64,000 nt of DNA from Ophiodon elongatus (GCA_016806645.1 JACSYO010002062.1:146001-210000), one strand, 5' to 3'. Shown: positions 50,701 to 59,767, numbered from the stretch's first letter. The notes: a model not told the origin generated them from the letters alone. Made by a program: numbers and translations.

Positions 50701-53700
50701 TTGTTCTGTTTTTCAGAAACACAGTAACCATATAGTTGGTTTAATTTTATCTGATCTTACTAAGTACAAGAGACATATGGGTGAAGAAGAGAGAAGACGC
50801 TAATTATTTTCATAAAAAACGTAGCATGTAATTCTTAACACATGAAGTCTGAAATATCATCCACCTCTGTTTCCAAAATAGGAAGTAAAGTATTGATTTG
50901 ACCTAAATGCAAAGGATATGTTACCTGTCTTACTGCACAGCCTACTCTCATCCCACTGAACAATGGTCGGGTATCTATTGTCACGGTTGGTGTAATACAG
51001 ATAAACCTACTGTCTTATCCTGACTCACAACCCAAAAAGGTCTTTTACTGTCATTCTGCTTTGACTTATCCAAAAAAACAGCAAAAACAGCGTTTTTCAT
51101 GCACTTGTCAATTTTAAGATTTTGGGGCTATTTTTCTTCCATAACATTGCTTCTTTTAGACTAGTGGAAAGAAAACGTCCACTTTACATCCACCCAATAC
51201 ACATTTAGGTATTTGTTTTTATTTTTTACAAGTCTTTAGAATTCTTAGAAATTCACCAAAACTTAGCATTAGATAATGCTTAATTTGAATATTTAACGAA
51301 ACATTTCAGAGAACTTGTAATACCAAAGATAATTGTCTTCATGTAAGTAATCAACTGGGGAAGTTTCATGGTGATAGGTAGGGTACATCCCAAATCTCTC
51401 ATCTTTTCCTTTTGTCTTAGTCCCTCCCACCAGGGATGCATGGAGAGGGAACAATGCGAGGAGAGAGGAAAACGAGGAAATATGTTTTAAGACAAATGAG
51501 ACGTTCTTTCCTCTGAAGCGGCACGTGAAGCGACGTCTACCACTGATCACATCTGGATCAGCTGTCAGTCGGTTTAACAGCTGGAGAGATTTTTGACGAA
51601 GTTTGTGTCTGCACACATGATCAGTGTAACGGAATTGTTTCCTGATCCAGACAGTTTTTTAGCAAACATTCCAATAAAAATCCACTTAAAATATTGATAA
51701 AAATGATCGTATAATGTTTTCAGTTTACTACTACTTATACTAATAAAGACACAGTTATCGTCACTAACAGAGTTGATATGTTTTCTCTCTGTAGTCTGTT
51801 AGCTGTTTAACAAACTGCATTGAGTATTTATACAGTGTGTGATATTTATATTGTGTTCTGTGTCCTGCTTATAAGCACAGGACCAATTTCTATCGGCGGA
51901 ATGCGTTTGTCTTAATTTGCGTCACGTGACTCTCCAGCTCTCTCTGATTTTAATTGTATCCATAATAAAAGTTATTGAGGGAATTAACAGATCATGAAAA
52001 GACAAATCCTTTTATAATTTTTTAAATACATTTAAAATAAAGTTGTTTGTGATCCTCTTCTTGTTCAGACCTACAATGAACATTTATTTTAACCAGATGG
52101 TGAATCAGTAAACAAATAAAATATATAACTTGAGTTTAATCTGTGATCTGTCTTCACTCTGGTATGAAACTCCAGTCCAACCAATCAAATAACTGATGAA
52201 CAACGAGGGGGCGTGTCGAGCATTAAAACACTTCCTGCAAGCCTGCTCTTGTGTGTCCTCGCTCATGGCTCCTCAGAGATCCCTCCTCACTCCTCGATGC
52301 TCGCTCCTCGATCCCCAGAGCAGAAATACGAGTTTTGGGATGGCCGTCAATATGGCGGCACAGAACAACTTCCGGTACAAGCGAGGAGCGAGGAAACGAC
52401 AAATAAGAGACTTGGGATGTACCTATTGTCACAGCCTCTATGTTTGGTTCTTTCTCCAGGGCTGCAGACCTGATTGGGGATTAATCAGTGGCATTGGACA
52501 CACCTGGGCCCGGTGTGACCCATGCATAAAAGCTTGAGCAGCAGAAGTCATTTGTTGGTGGGTCTCCACTCACTTTTGGTTTCTTCTCTTTGTTTTTACA
52601 GCACAACACCCATGCAGCACATTTTCACCTGTCCATTTATTTGACTTATAACCTAATAAACCTAATAAATCACTTTATTTATTTAAGTATACCAGTGTGT
52701 CCCCTGTTTCTGTCACAGTTTCATAGCCGGCCTGTGACAATATCTAGTTAATTAGTTAAATTGTTTAACCCTATTCATCTGTAGTGTCTTCAAAATGTTA
52801 TTTTACAATTCATATTTTAAAAGTTGTTTTCTCAGACTCTGAGCCAGGAATGTCCACTTCAGCAGTGCTTACATACACCAAACATTCCAGTTTCATCTCT
52901 ATTCTAAAGGTCAACAAACAAAAAAACAAGATTTTTTAACCTGGCTTTATCCAATGTTCAGATTTCTGTTTTGGAAATGTATGCAAATTAGCACACATTT
53001 AAACATATAATTTCAGAAGAGTTGCTGTACAAAAAATATTTGTTTTAGTGTAAGTTCTCAACTGAGGAAGTTTCATTGTAATATACTGTATGTTACTTAA
53101 TATTTTTACCCTATTTGCCTTGTGTTTTCATATTTCCCATAGTTTCTACGAAAATTTTAAAAAAGTCACCATTCTCTATACTTAACATTCGTAAAACTTT
53201 TACAGTTTTTGAAAGCCAAATGATTCAAAAGTCCAATATGTACAGTTAAATGGTAAAATCTCAGACACATCACAAAGATGTGGTTTAAAATGTGTTTTTC
53301 TCACAATGTGCTATGCAGGTCTATCAAACAATTTAATTTTGTCAACGGCTCGAGGGGGTAGTTGAGCTGAATTATGAGAATAATGACAACAGTCTGTTTG
53401 AGATTTGGTTACCTAAATGTCAATATTCCCCCCAGGTCTTCAAGAGCTATTGTCTGTCTCAGGAGAAGCCTCTAGACGGACAGCGACAGGACTAAGGCAG
53501 ACTCCTATTACATAAATGCACAACTGTCTACTGTAAATCACATCAAGCCTCCCTGAGGGACTGCAACTAGGACAGAGACGGGTATGATGGCTGCCATAAT
53601 GTCCATCACCAACTGCACACTTGTAGCCTTCAAAAAACCTTGGAAATGTGAGGAAATTAATTGCAACAGGACAGGTCACTCTTTCTTTAAAAGCACTGAT

Positions 53701-54813
53701 GCTACAAGCATTTTACAAGTATTGTTTTCTCTTGTACTCTAGAACTCTCCCTAATCTGAACTCATCTATTGTATATTATTTACCTGTGAGTGTACATATC
53801 TTCTATACAGTTGATTCTGTGTGAACAAAGACAAGCTTTTGCTGAAATCCCTACACCCAGCCCAAGAAATAGTCCGTCACATAACCCTATATGTAAAACC
53901 ATTTTATGTCTGCAGTTCTGTTTAATGTACGTATTAAACGAGCAAGATATAACAGGTTAATCAGTGAGCTTTAAAAATGCTTTAAAAATGCTTGTGGGTG
54001 GATTTTGTTTGGACAGATGGCTAGGTTTTTCCCACAGTTTATGCTAAGTTAAACCAATCATCTTCTGGCTGCAGATTTCTTTAGCATATAAATATGACAA
54101 AAAAAAAAAAAAACGTCAAAACGTCTGCAAGAAAGCTAATAAGTATTTCCCAAAAAATGTTAAGCCATTCTTTTAATATCCAAGAACGATCCTGCTCCTT
54201 ATTAAATAGCTTATAAAATAACTGACTTGCAATGCTGGAGTTCATTGTCCTGCTTTTATTTCATTCTGATTGTTAATTAATATTATTCGGCTCTTTAATG
54301 TTTCTTATCTACCTCATTTGTCTTGATGTCTATCTATTCTGTTTTTAAATTTTAATAAGAGGAGAAAATAAAATATGTGCATTTACAAATGAACACGTCA
54401 ATCCATCAGTAACTAGATCTAATAAAAATAATCTGTATATAACTGAGCAATTGTTCATCAGAATAATTTCTTTTTTTAAAATAATGACTATAACATGGTA
54501 AACATTGAACAACATCTTTTCGTCAGTAAGACTATAATACACAGGTTTCATAGGGTTATTCTGACAAATAATATAGCAATGAATGCACTGTAATAATTTG
54601 CTTCCAAATGAAACTTTTATGCTTTAATCATGTGAAAATTGTACTATGAAACAAATATTAATAAAAATACTAAGAAATATGTAAATTGGGTCAGGCTCAC
54701 ATGAGTTGGATTAATGATAACTTCACGAATGAATCTTGGTAACTGTAAGGAGCCAATATTAAAAGGAGACCCAAACAAGAAAGACAAAATACAGAGATTA
54801 GCGCTCACCGCAT
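30550..54813 (-). CDS. Large type I membrane protein: 34 EGF modules, NIDO, AMOP, vWD, EGF, TM (MUC4/Mesh-like core)
   Basis: Exons in order: 54809-54813, 50612-50667, 48387-50465, 47705-47827, 45578-47575, 45027-45160, 44344-44511, 43980-44159, 42584-43172, 42114-42263, 41731-41948, 40493-40568, 40040-40330, 38327-38563, 38086-38238, 37773-37954, 37382-37574, 37166-37285, 36966-37085, 35863-35883, 35656-35717, 35308-35500, 35017-35145, 34450-34585, 30550-30694. All have GT-AG ends, all phases agree, and the sum is 7758 nt (2585 residues). Approximate order by residue: signal 1-20, EGF 21-1415, NIDO-type 1420-1640, AMOP 1670-1820, vWD 1827-2025, cadherin-like linker 2100-2195, EGF-like 2195-2357, possible SEA-like 2365-2449, EGF 2450-2492, TM about 2504-2527, tail to 2585. 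NIDO-AMOP-vWD is shared with MUC4 and insect Mesh (family knowledge). A surface or junctional adhesion role is inference. Exon 1 is the least certain. Confidence 0.92.
32270..32815. mobile_element. Full-length palindromic element (family A)
   Basis: The ends are inverted: left 'TTTAAAGAAACAGTTTGACA', and the right end reads 'TTTAAAGGAATAGTTTGACT' on the other strand. Inner blocks also mirror each other ('AGCCTAGCTTAGCATTAAGG' against 'CCTTGTTTCCAGGC'-type words on the other arm). No coding capacity. It is the most complete of six copies in the window and lies in the last intron of the EGF-array gene. Confidence 0.8.
32848..33165. mobile_element. Short inverted-repeat element (family D)
   Basis: The ends mirror each other ('ATGCCTCCGTGCCGGC' and, on the other strand, 'GCATGCCTCCGCCAAC'). 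The interior has 'TATCTCAGGAACACCTGGAG' and 'TTGGTGGTCAAAGGTCAAA', wording I recognise from dispersed fish repeats. It starts 33 bp after the family A element. Confidence 0.65.
33502..33535. repeat. (TG)n microsatellite
   Basis: About 17 TG units in the last intron of the EGF-array gene. Confidence 0.93.
34450..34585 (-). CDS. Transmembrane exon
   Basis: It encodes NDMELDLVLGLVLGIGIP followed by seven leucines, then AVLACFCCCKKTVTG. The helix ends in a Cys cluster next to Lys-Lys, a stop-transfer and possible palmitoylation site (inference). The TGA visible just past GGAGA belongs to the donor GTGAGT, so the protein continues into the exon at 30550-30694. Confidence 0.92.
34703..34935. repeat. 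(GATA)n, element tail and 56-bp tandem repeat
   Basis: GATA units (34703-34724) lead into 'TTACTTTATTAATCCCGAAA', the reverse form of a common non-LTR tail. About 2.5 copies of a roughly 56-bp AT-rich unit with 'AATGCACAATATATACAACA' follow (34802-34935). Confidence 0.8.
35017..35145 (-). CDS. Last EGF module before the membrane
   Basis: A 129-bp, phase 1-1 exon: DLDECKAKEAVCVHPALC to QSCILG, with six cysteines. Confidence 0.92.
   Translation of the reverse strand: MWMSVRPKRRCASILPCAPTLTGATGVFAMAQLTWMKPSPAY
35308..35883 (-). CDS. Microexon and possible SEA-like segment
   Basis: Exons 35863-35883 (21 bp, G-DSANPP-G), 35656-35717 and 35308-35500. The segment runs CNVFNVSVGWTKSRS, then VDILSMGFQNKFYNAS, YRINVSSDTPHWYIRDYLA, SSLYSISTVEVDG. 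Position next to the membrane and the hydrophobic pattern suggest an SEA-like fold, but I see no GSVVV cleavage motif. The domain assignment is weak; the exons are solid. Confidence 0.8.
36966..37574 (-). CDS. Membrane-proximal EGF-like exons
   Basis: Exons 37382-37574 (VVACLCPKGFSGKFCG, then ADVCRGNACFRGVRC), 37166-37285 (DMCILPFPFPCHKDADC) and 36966-37085 (DIDECAELTTC). Each is rich in cysteine, and the last two are phase 1-1 single-module exons. Confidence 0.9.
37773..38563 (-). CDS. Linker and cadherin-like exons after vWD
   Basis: Exons 38327-38563, 38086-38238 and 37773-37954. The first encodes a Pro-rich start (FSPPPLVPLEPAPSE) and two cysteines. The next two encode VSIQIVAQDPNGDPVTYSL and GDGILTWTPLTTQPVQLTI, then VSDELSSSS, a fold signature like cadherin-like/He_PIG domains. 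The third exon ends in the start of an EGF (CNCLNGGSCQY). The domain name is tentative. Confidence 0.85.
38840..39095. repeat. Two diverged direct copies of a repeat unit
   Basis: 'CTTTGTGCTTTCTCGCTTCG' at about 38840 recurs as 'CTTTGTGCCTTCTCGCCTCG' at about 39024. About 70 bp of similarity runs on through 'GGTTTC', 'GGATC' and CTG-rich words. Confidence 0.75.
39330..39635 (+). mobile_element. LTR-like segment
   Basis: A TATA-like 'CATATATAAGTG' (about 39475), a start-site-like stretch, AATAAA (about 39579) and an R/U5-like end with 'CCAGCAAGAACAGTGTCCGC' appear in LTR order. The exact ends and a target duplication were not resolved. No internal retroelement genes are present. Confidence 0.4.
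40040..41948 (-). CDS. vWD-domain exons
   Basis: Exons 41731-41948, 40493-40568 and 40040-40330. It opens YGSLHFITFDGTEYSFKALG and goes on through GEFVILRL, IEWRCVENGDGLQVFVDN and VGLMGLWSSNRSDDFLMSDG. The usual GDPH at the domain start is GSLH here, so the GD-PH self-cleavage known from some vWD domains is not expected. Confidence 0.9.
40865..41200. repeat. Copy of foldback element (family A)
   Basis: 'GAGCTTAGCTTAGCTTTGC', 'TTTGGACAGAACCAGCTG' and 'TTATGCTAAGCTAGGC' place it in family A. It lies in an intron of the vWD region. Confidence 0.6.
41663..41719. repeat. (CA)n microsatellite, UG repeat in the transcript
   Basis: About 28 units. On the sense (-) strand it is (TG)n beginning about 12 nt inside the intron that follows the first vWD exon (donor GTCAGG at 41730). 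Confidence 0.95.
42114..43172 (-). CDS. End of NIDO plus AMOP-domain exons
   Basis: Exons 42584-43172 and 42114-42263. AMOP hallmarks are CQAWATKEPDPAEW, ELSPCPCTRTQAQEDL, KRCVYEPEGPLLAGY, and across the intron FQWCCIESPLCHHYLNKRP followed by DRC. The cysteine pattern is complete. Confidence 0.9.
43980..45160 (-). CDS. NIDO-domain exons
   Basis: Three exons: 45027-45160, 44344-44511 and 43980-44159. Key stretches are LNPFGAEVGDKGL, PPMGFPFMGKLYDRVY, NVSLLAAFWDDADL, WILKITWDHV, and on the following exon TNTFQCVLTTDGARSFALLRY. This matches the extracellular NIDO domain of nidogen, MUC4 and tectorin (family knowledge). The last part of the domain is encoded on the AMOP exon. Confidence 0.88.
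45578..47575 (-). CDS. EGF array exon B: 16 EGF modules in one exon
   Basis: A single 1998-bp exon, phase 1 at both ends, holds modules 19-34. It opens DLDECQVQNGGC and ends NCSCPKNSTVCRMMTQK. Module 22 (DTCLNASSVC) departs from the D-x-D-E-C leader. Module 33 has a basic insertion, KGNGRGKRG, which includes a possible furin-type RGKR site (inference). The donor is GTTGGT. Confidence 0.95.
47705..47827 (-). CDS. Single cbEGF exon between the two arrays
   Basis: This is a 123-bp, phase 1-1 exon with one module, DVNECETGQQECSEFARC to DGKNCSG. It is the classical one-exon-one-EGF unit. Confidence 0.93.
48387..50465 (-). CDS. EGF array exon A: 17 EGF modules in one exon
   Basis: A single 2079-bp exon, phase 1 at both ends, encodes 17 consecutive six-cysteine modules. 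Most start D-[IV]-[DN]-E-C and carry the C-x-N-x4-[YF]-x-C pattern of calcium-binding EGF with Asn hydroxylation (family knowledge). Module 1 starts NPKECAAAG. Module 16 (CDPACHNHGLC) lacks the calcium-binding leader, so calcium rigidity should break there. N-glycosylation sequons are frequent. Confidence 0.95.
50612..50667 (-). CDS. Signal-peptide exon of the EGF-array gene
   Basis: The exon is 56 bp with acceptor GTCCACACAG and donor GCAG|GTATCT, encoding IPLLWLVSLLAGLEYCCA. This is a hydrophobic core with a small residue near the end. It leaves phase 1, which the array exon beginning VVNPKEC requires. Confidence 0.75.
51379..52425. mobile_element. Inverted-repeat DNA element in intron 1 of the EGF-array gene
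   Basis: The left end 'TAGGGTACATCCCAAATCTC' is mirrored by the right end, which on the other strand reads 'TAGGTACATCCCAAGTCTCT'. The size is about 1.05 kb. The short open frames inside (52196-52537) have no transposase motif that I can see. Confidence 0.6.
52427..52739 (+). mobile_element. Solo-LTR candidate
   Basis: It begins TGTCACAG and ends CTGTGACA, so it has TG...CA with 8-bp inverted ends. It holds a TATA-like 'GCATAAAAG' (about 52523) and AATAAA signals (about 52652 and 52661). It sits one base from the right end of the element at 51379-52425. The flanks CTAT and ATAT are only near-matching, so a target duplication is uncertain. Confidence 0.45.
53930..54175. repeat. Diverged copy of foldback element (family A)
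   Basis: 'TTTTGTTTGGACAGATGGCT', 'TTTATGCTAAGTTAAACC' and 'AGTATTTCCCAAAAAATG' resemble the right arm of family A. It lies in intron 1 of the EGF-array gene. Confidence 0.5.
54809..54813 (-). CDS. Candidate start-codon exon (5 coding nt) of the EGF-array gene
   Basis: ATGCG|GTGAGC supplies ATG plus two bases. Joined to the next exon (50667 downward) it reads M-R-IPLLWLVSLLAGLEYCCA, a good signal peptide. The phase fits exactly, an in-frame TAG lies upstream, and no other ATG intervenes in frame. Intron 1 is about 4.1 kb. The choice of this exon is inferred from phase and splice consensus only. Confidence 0.5.
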
Positions 54814-56073
54814 ATTTCCACGTCTCCCGGTGGTCTTTGAGTCTTTCTTGGGGCAGAAAGTGCAAACTCCACTCTCCTGGATCTCTCTCCTTCTCTATGT
54901 CTTTCCCCGCAGAGTGGAACCCCCTGTTGCCCAAGTGGCCTCTTCCGCCTCCTTCTCCTCCACGTCTGTCATGATTCCTCCACCCCTGGGACACGTGACA
55001 ATGGCCCCCGACACACCATACCATGCACTGCCCTGACATCGTAAACCTCTGGGAAGGGGAACACCCATATGCCCCTGCTTATGTGTCAGCCCTCACACAA
55101 TAAGTGGACCAGTCCCCTGCGGCACTCGTTTTTGTCCTCCTCGCTGTAAGAAGACAGGACACCAGAATGACTTCCCATTCATCGGGGATTACTGATATTT
55201 CACTGTGGGATTTTTCCTGTCTTTGTTGGAGTTTGTATCAAATGTGCTTGTTTTGAGTTTAATCAAACCATTGAGATGTCATACCACTTGTTTTGCAAGC
55301 TACAGCTTGCTTCTAGTGTAATCTCTACTTTGTAAAACATAACTGGGCTAATATCACATCAGTAAATCCTTTAAACGTGAACTGAATTGACTTGTAAATT
55401 ATTTGCAATCACTGCATTGTTCAGTGTGGCAAATCCCATTAATATGGCATGAGCATAAGATAAAAACCAGCGCTGCCATCCAGCCCTGTATACAATACAC
55501 GACAAACAGAGTCATAAATCCTTGGCAGCAGCTACTGCGGCGATAAGACGATACCGAGCTGGTTTATGAGCTACGTCCACAGGTGAGAAAAGTGGGAGAG
55601 TTTTTTTTGTGGCCTATTGTAAAGATTTAAGTATCTGATCACTCAGGGCCTATACAATTGCTTACCCTTGTTACATTTGACATTTAAGTCATACTAGCGA
55701 CGGTCTGGGTTGTGTTTTGCTTATCAGTCTGTTCTGCACTTTTCGAAGAAGTGCTGACTACAGCGGTTGGCGACACACAGCGTCATGAAGTTTCTGCCTT
55801 CCCCCTAACAGTGGAGTTAGCAGTGACAACTAGCCATGCTAGTGGTCTATTAGGTACAGCAAGGCTTTTGCTAACATGCTCACAAAAGATAGGCAAAGTC
55901 CCTCCCTTTCCGGTGAACACCCGTGGAACCCTATTTAATTAAAAAAAGAATCTACGGTAGTCAGTGGTGAGAGGCATCATTTTCTGATCCCGTTTGCACG
56001 TCAAGAAAGTCTAATTTTGTCATAAAACTGTTGGAGCAAATGTGAAAATATGTTATTAAAAAAAGGCTAACCA

Positions 56074-56765
56074 CCCAAAATTCACGTCGCTGAAGCTACG
56101 ATACCCGTGTGTTTGGGTCTTGCTCGTTCTTTCGCTTCCTGGCTGACAAAAAGAGTCACTGGATAAAACACATCGGGTGAGATAGCGTTACATTTGTGCG
56201 TCAAACATAGCTAAGTTAGCTAGCTCACTATCCAAGGTTAGGCCATGTTGATGTTGGTGACATACATTGTGCGAGACGAGGTGTTGTTCACTGAACTTTC
56301 TTGAATTGTTCAGTAAATTACACATGTGATGTTTGTCAATTCGAAAGATAATATCGCAAGTCAAAAAACTCACATGTAATTGCGGAAAATACGTAATTAG
56401 AAAGACTACACACCCAGAAGTCGCGTAATCGACGTCTCTCGCTGAAGCTACGACGCCTGTGTGTTTCATACTGGTATGGACTCACACGAATAAACAGGTC
56501 TTATTTGTTCTTTTGCCTCTCACTGGATAAAAAGAGTTGCTGGACGAAACACATTGGGTGGGCTAACGTTACATTTGTGTGTGGAACATAGCTAAGTTAG
56601 CTAGCTAGCTCGCAAGCCAAGGTTACGGCCATGTTGGTGTTGGTGACGTACGTTGTGCGGGACGAGCGCTGTAGTTCACTGAGCGGTTTCACACAAAACA
56701 AATGTTACTATACAACAAACTGCGCCTTTAAATTGACAAACATCATATGTGTAATTCATGGCACA
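56074..56765. repeat. Tandem plus inverted duplication
   Basis: 56074-56281 and about 56410-56664 are direct copies ('GAACATAGCTAAGTTAGCTA' in the second against 'AAACATAGCTAAGTTAGCTA' in the first). A 30-bp piece near 56316-56350 recurs inverted at 56731-56761 ('AATTGACAAACATCATATGT'). Confidence 0.8.
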
Positions 56766-57009
56766 ATTCAAACTGGATCAAATAAATATTTGTCCACTGC
56801 CGTTGTCCCATGGGGGACACCGAAAAGGGGGCGGGGCTATGACAATGCTAACCTGTTGATGTTTAGCAGGCATAGTTTACCATATTCCCCATCTTACTTT
56901 AGAAAGTTAGCATGCTAACATTTGATAACTAGCATACACTATAGAATGAGGCTGCTGGGAATGTCATTAGTTCTGCAGGTATTAAATCATAGGTACTGAT
57001 TTTACATTT

Positions 57010-57165
57010 GACCTGATGATGGCCCTAGGCGAAAAGTCAGAGGAACACCACGGTTATTGGATTCATCCAGAGGGTGACATGAATGTCGGAACCAACATTT
57101 CATTGCAATCCATCCGGTAGTTGTCGAGACGTTTCACTTAAACCTAATAGTGGCGCTAGTCAGGG
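57010..57165. repeat. Diverged copy of dispersed repeat (family B)
   Basis: 'GGATTCATCCAGAGGGTGAC', 'CATTGCAATCCATCCGGTAG' and 'TAGTGGCGCTAGTCAGG' match the family at 13940-14140. Confidence 0.65.
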
Positions 57166-57448
57166 GTTCACTGGCGTCTTGAAAGAATTAATTCACTCCC
57201 CAAATTACCATTTATATATCTATATACCTCGAATTTTTGAGGAAAAATTAGTTTTTCTCACATGCCTCCACGATGAACGAAGAATTAAAAAGCTGTTTAA
57301 CTTTTCAAGAACAGCTCACTAAAAACCTATCGGACCTTTGTCTTTCAGCTGAGAAAGTGACAAAATCAAGTATACTTTACTCAAAGATGTTAGTCTGTGC
57401 ATTAAATCCACACAAATTGCCAAAACACAGGGATTGTGTTGGTGTTAT

Positions 57449-57454
57449 TGTGTG

Positions 57455-57490
<36 letters not shown>
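57449..57490. repeat. (TG)n microsatellite
   Basis: About 21 units with one CG interruption. Confidence 0.93.
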
Positions 57491-57493
<3 letters not shown>

Positions 57494-59326
57494 CAACAAC
57501 TCTTGAACCCTCGTTCACATTAGTGAAGGCTGCATTCCAGTGAGGGAGCATACACACTACCAGGCCTCTGCAACACAGCAATCATTAACGTTATTAGTTA
57601 CACCTGTGTTTGACTAGTAATCTTTGCCCCAAAAAAAGTCAATAGGGACTTAAGTATGTACTGTGAGCTGTTCTTTTGCTGTGTAATTTGCCTCATGCAA
57701 GAAAGAAAAAAAAGAACCTGTTGTTCTGGGTGTTTGTGCATTATTCTAAGACGGTTACCCCCTCTGCTGGCATGTAGTCACACCATTGAAATTGCCTAAA
57801 TTGGCTTATTTTCCTATAGTGGTAGGTGAGGTATGCAGACAGATTTAAATAAAGGCCGTCCTGGAACATTTGTGGTACATCAAACAACTCATGAGGAAGA
57901 GTGTGCTACACCTGCCCTCAGGGGCACTCGTGAAAATTACTCACACGCACTTTTGTGTGAGCTGCTATTAATTCTCTTCAGCAACCACAGAAAGGGTTTC
58001 GTAATACAACCGGTTTGGCAAAGTAGCCTTCAGAGCACATGCATCATTTGTCATGTGATGCACCATGATTTCTTAAATTTTATTTTTTATCTGAATCATG
58101 TCTGGCCTTAAAATTTGAGGTGAAATATGAATTAAGGCTACTTTGAGGAACTTTAATTTTTAGTTGATTTCGGTGGTCCCTGTGGACGCGAGCGGTAATG
58201 CTTCCAAGCAGCAGAATCCTTTTTCAGGAAACCTCTTATTTCCCTGCAGCAGGGTCCAGCAGTCTGTCCCGCTCAGTCCCAGTTCTGGTTCTTCTGTACC
58301 TCCTTTCCCTCGAGCGAGCCCAGCAATAAAAATCCCATTGGCCTTTTTTTTGTCGAGGGAACCAGTTTTTTACATGTCAGACTATTACTTATAACTTAAT
58401 ATACTCTTCAGCTACAAACAAGCTAGTATCTATCTTTTTCCATGAAAGTAAGCTAGTGTATGTAGTCTTTTAAATTGTGTCTGTCCCATCTCCTTCCATT
58501 TTCCTGTACAGCCCACTTGACTCTTGATCGACGTGGACGAATGAATAAGGATAAAAAATTGAAAAAACAATATTGGGGACTTGTGAGAGTATCTCTCAGG
58601 TGCAGAGTCTCTACGAGGCCTGAGGCCGTGACTCAGCCGTGTCATCCGACAGAGCGTGACTCACGACACCTGGGAAATGTTTTCCCCCATCACCTCTGGT
58701 TTCTGTCAGCTAAAGATACCGTGTCACCATGTCACACACACCGTGTTTGAATAAGATGCATATTTTTTATGCATATTGCTTAAACGCTGTGCATTTTGCG
58801 CACATATGGGGACAGTTTAGGTGTGGGATATGAACTATGAACTACAGGGACACACAACTGTGGAAACGGCTAAATGCTTTGAGTGCAGCACAACATTTGG
58901 TGAATATGATGTTTAAGTAGCTGAGGGAACGCCGACTACGACGTGATGAGAATACAAAGTGATAAAAAAAATTGTAAACTATAAGAATACAATATGACAT
59001 AATCATCACAATAATCTAGTGTAAAACTATATTGTGTAAACTGTCTAAAGTGATATCTGTATAATAACCCTACAATGAAACAATGAAGACCTTTACATAT
59101 AAAAAAGAAGTATACAGGTCACTACAAGACATATTCTATACAGACATGAGACAGTTTTACTATGTTAATTTAGGCAGAATACTGTCTATAATATTAACCA
59201 CAAAAACCACATGATGAACATTCGGTTCTATTTTACTTCATTTATTCGCCAAAAGTATGAAAGAAAGTTACGTTTTTTTCGGGGTATATTGACAAGCTGA
59301 AAGAATAAATTATGGAAACAGAGAGC

Positions 59327-59330
<4 letters not shown>

Positions 59331-59360
<30 letters not shown>
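59331..59360. repeat. (GA)n microsatellite
   Basis: About 15 GA units lie roughly 60 bp above the octamer of the epcam promoter, a possible GAGA-type element (inference). Confidence 0.9.
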
Positions 59361-59362
<2 letters not shown>

Positions 59363-59421
59363 AAATATGGTCACACCGGAAAAAAGGTGCGCTTAATGAA
59401 ACCACCCTCCCTTCATCGACG

Positions 59422-59463
59422 ATGCAAATTGGAGTGACGTCAACAGACTACTTGTCTTATAAA
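59422..59463 (+). promoter_or_regulatory. epcam: epcam core promoter: octamer, CRE and TATA box
   Basis: ATGCAAAT (59422-59429) is a perfect POU octamer, TGACGTCA (59435-59442) a perfect palindromic CRE, and TATAAA (59458-59463) a TATA box. All three lie within 42 bp and about 305 bp upstream of the epcam start codon. A start site near 59488-59495 would be expected. Confidence 0.65.
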
Positions 59464-59767
59464 TGTACTTCCTAACAGCTCGTCAGTCAGTTGGGCAACA
59501 AACAGCTCTGTTACTTCACTTTGGTGGCGCTCGTGCTCCAGTTTTGAGTCGTTACCTGTGTGTGTGTGCGCGCGCGCGCGCTCGTCGAGTTCCACTCCCT
59601 CAAACAGGTTCGACCACCGGGACACACCTGCGAGGAAGAAAAAAAGGAAGCCTTGTTTTCCCCGAACGCCATTCTTTACTCCCTCTTTGACCTCTGCGGA
59701 CTACGGAGGGATAGAAAGCGATTTGTTTTACATCAATAAGTTGTTTTTTGCTTCGATTAATTTCATC

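Larger units (their letters stand above)
55040..59400. other. Intergenic interval between the divergent EGF-array gene and epcam
   Basis: No exon was seen on either strand. It contains a tandem and inverted duplication (56074-56765), a family B repeat (57010-57165), a TG run (57449-57490) and a GA run (59331-59360). The region just above 54813 (to about 55100) should hold the promoter of the EGF-array gene; an E-box CACGTG lies near 54992, and no TATA box is clear. Confidence 0.55.

Noticed and set aside
54644..55039. A 131-codon - strand open frame over the first exon of the EGF-array gene
   Set aside because: Not in the frame of the signal peptide; low-complexity, without domains. At most an upstream overlapping frame.
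59558..59767. Extended N-terminus for epcam upstream of MKMWIALV
   Set aside because: The extension is Arg/Ser/Pro-rich 5' UTR. The Met just before the hydrophobic core gives a normal signal peptide.
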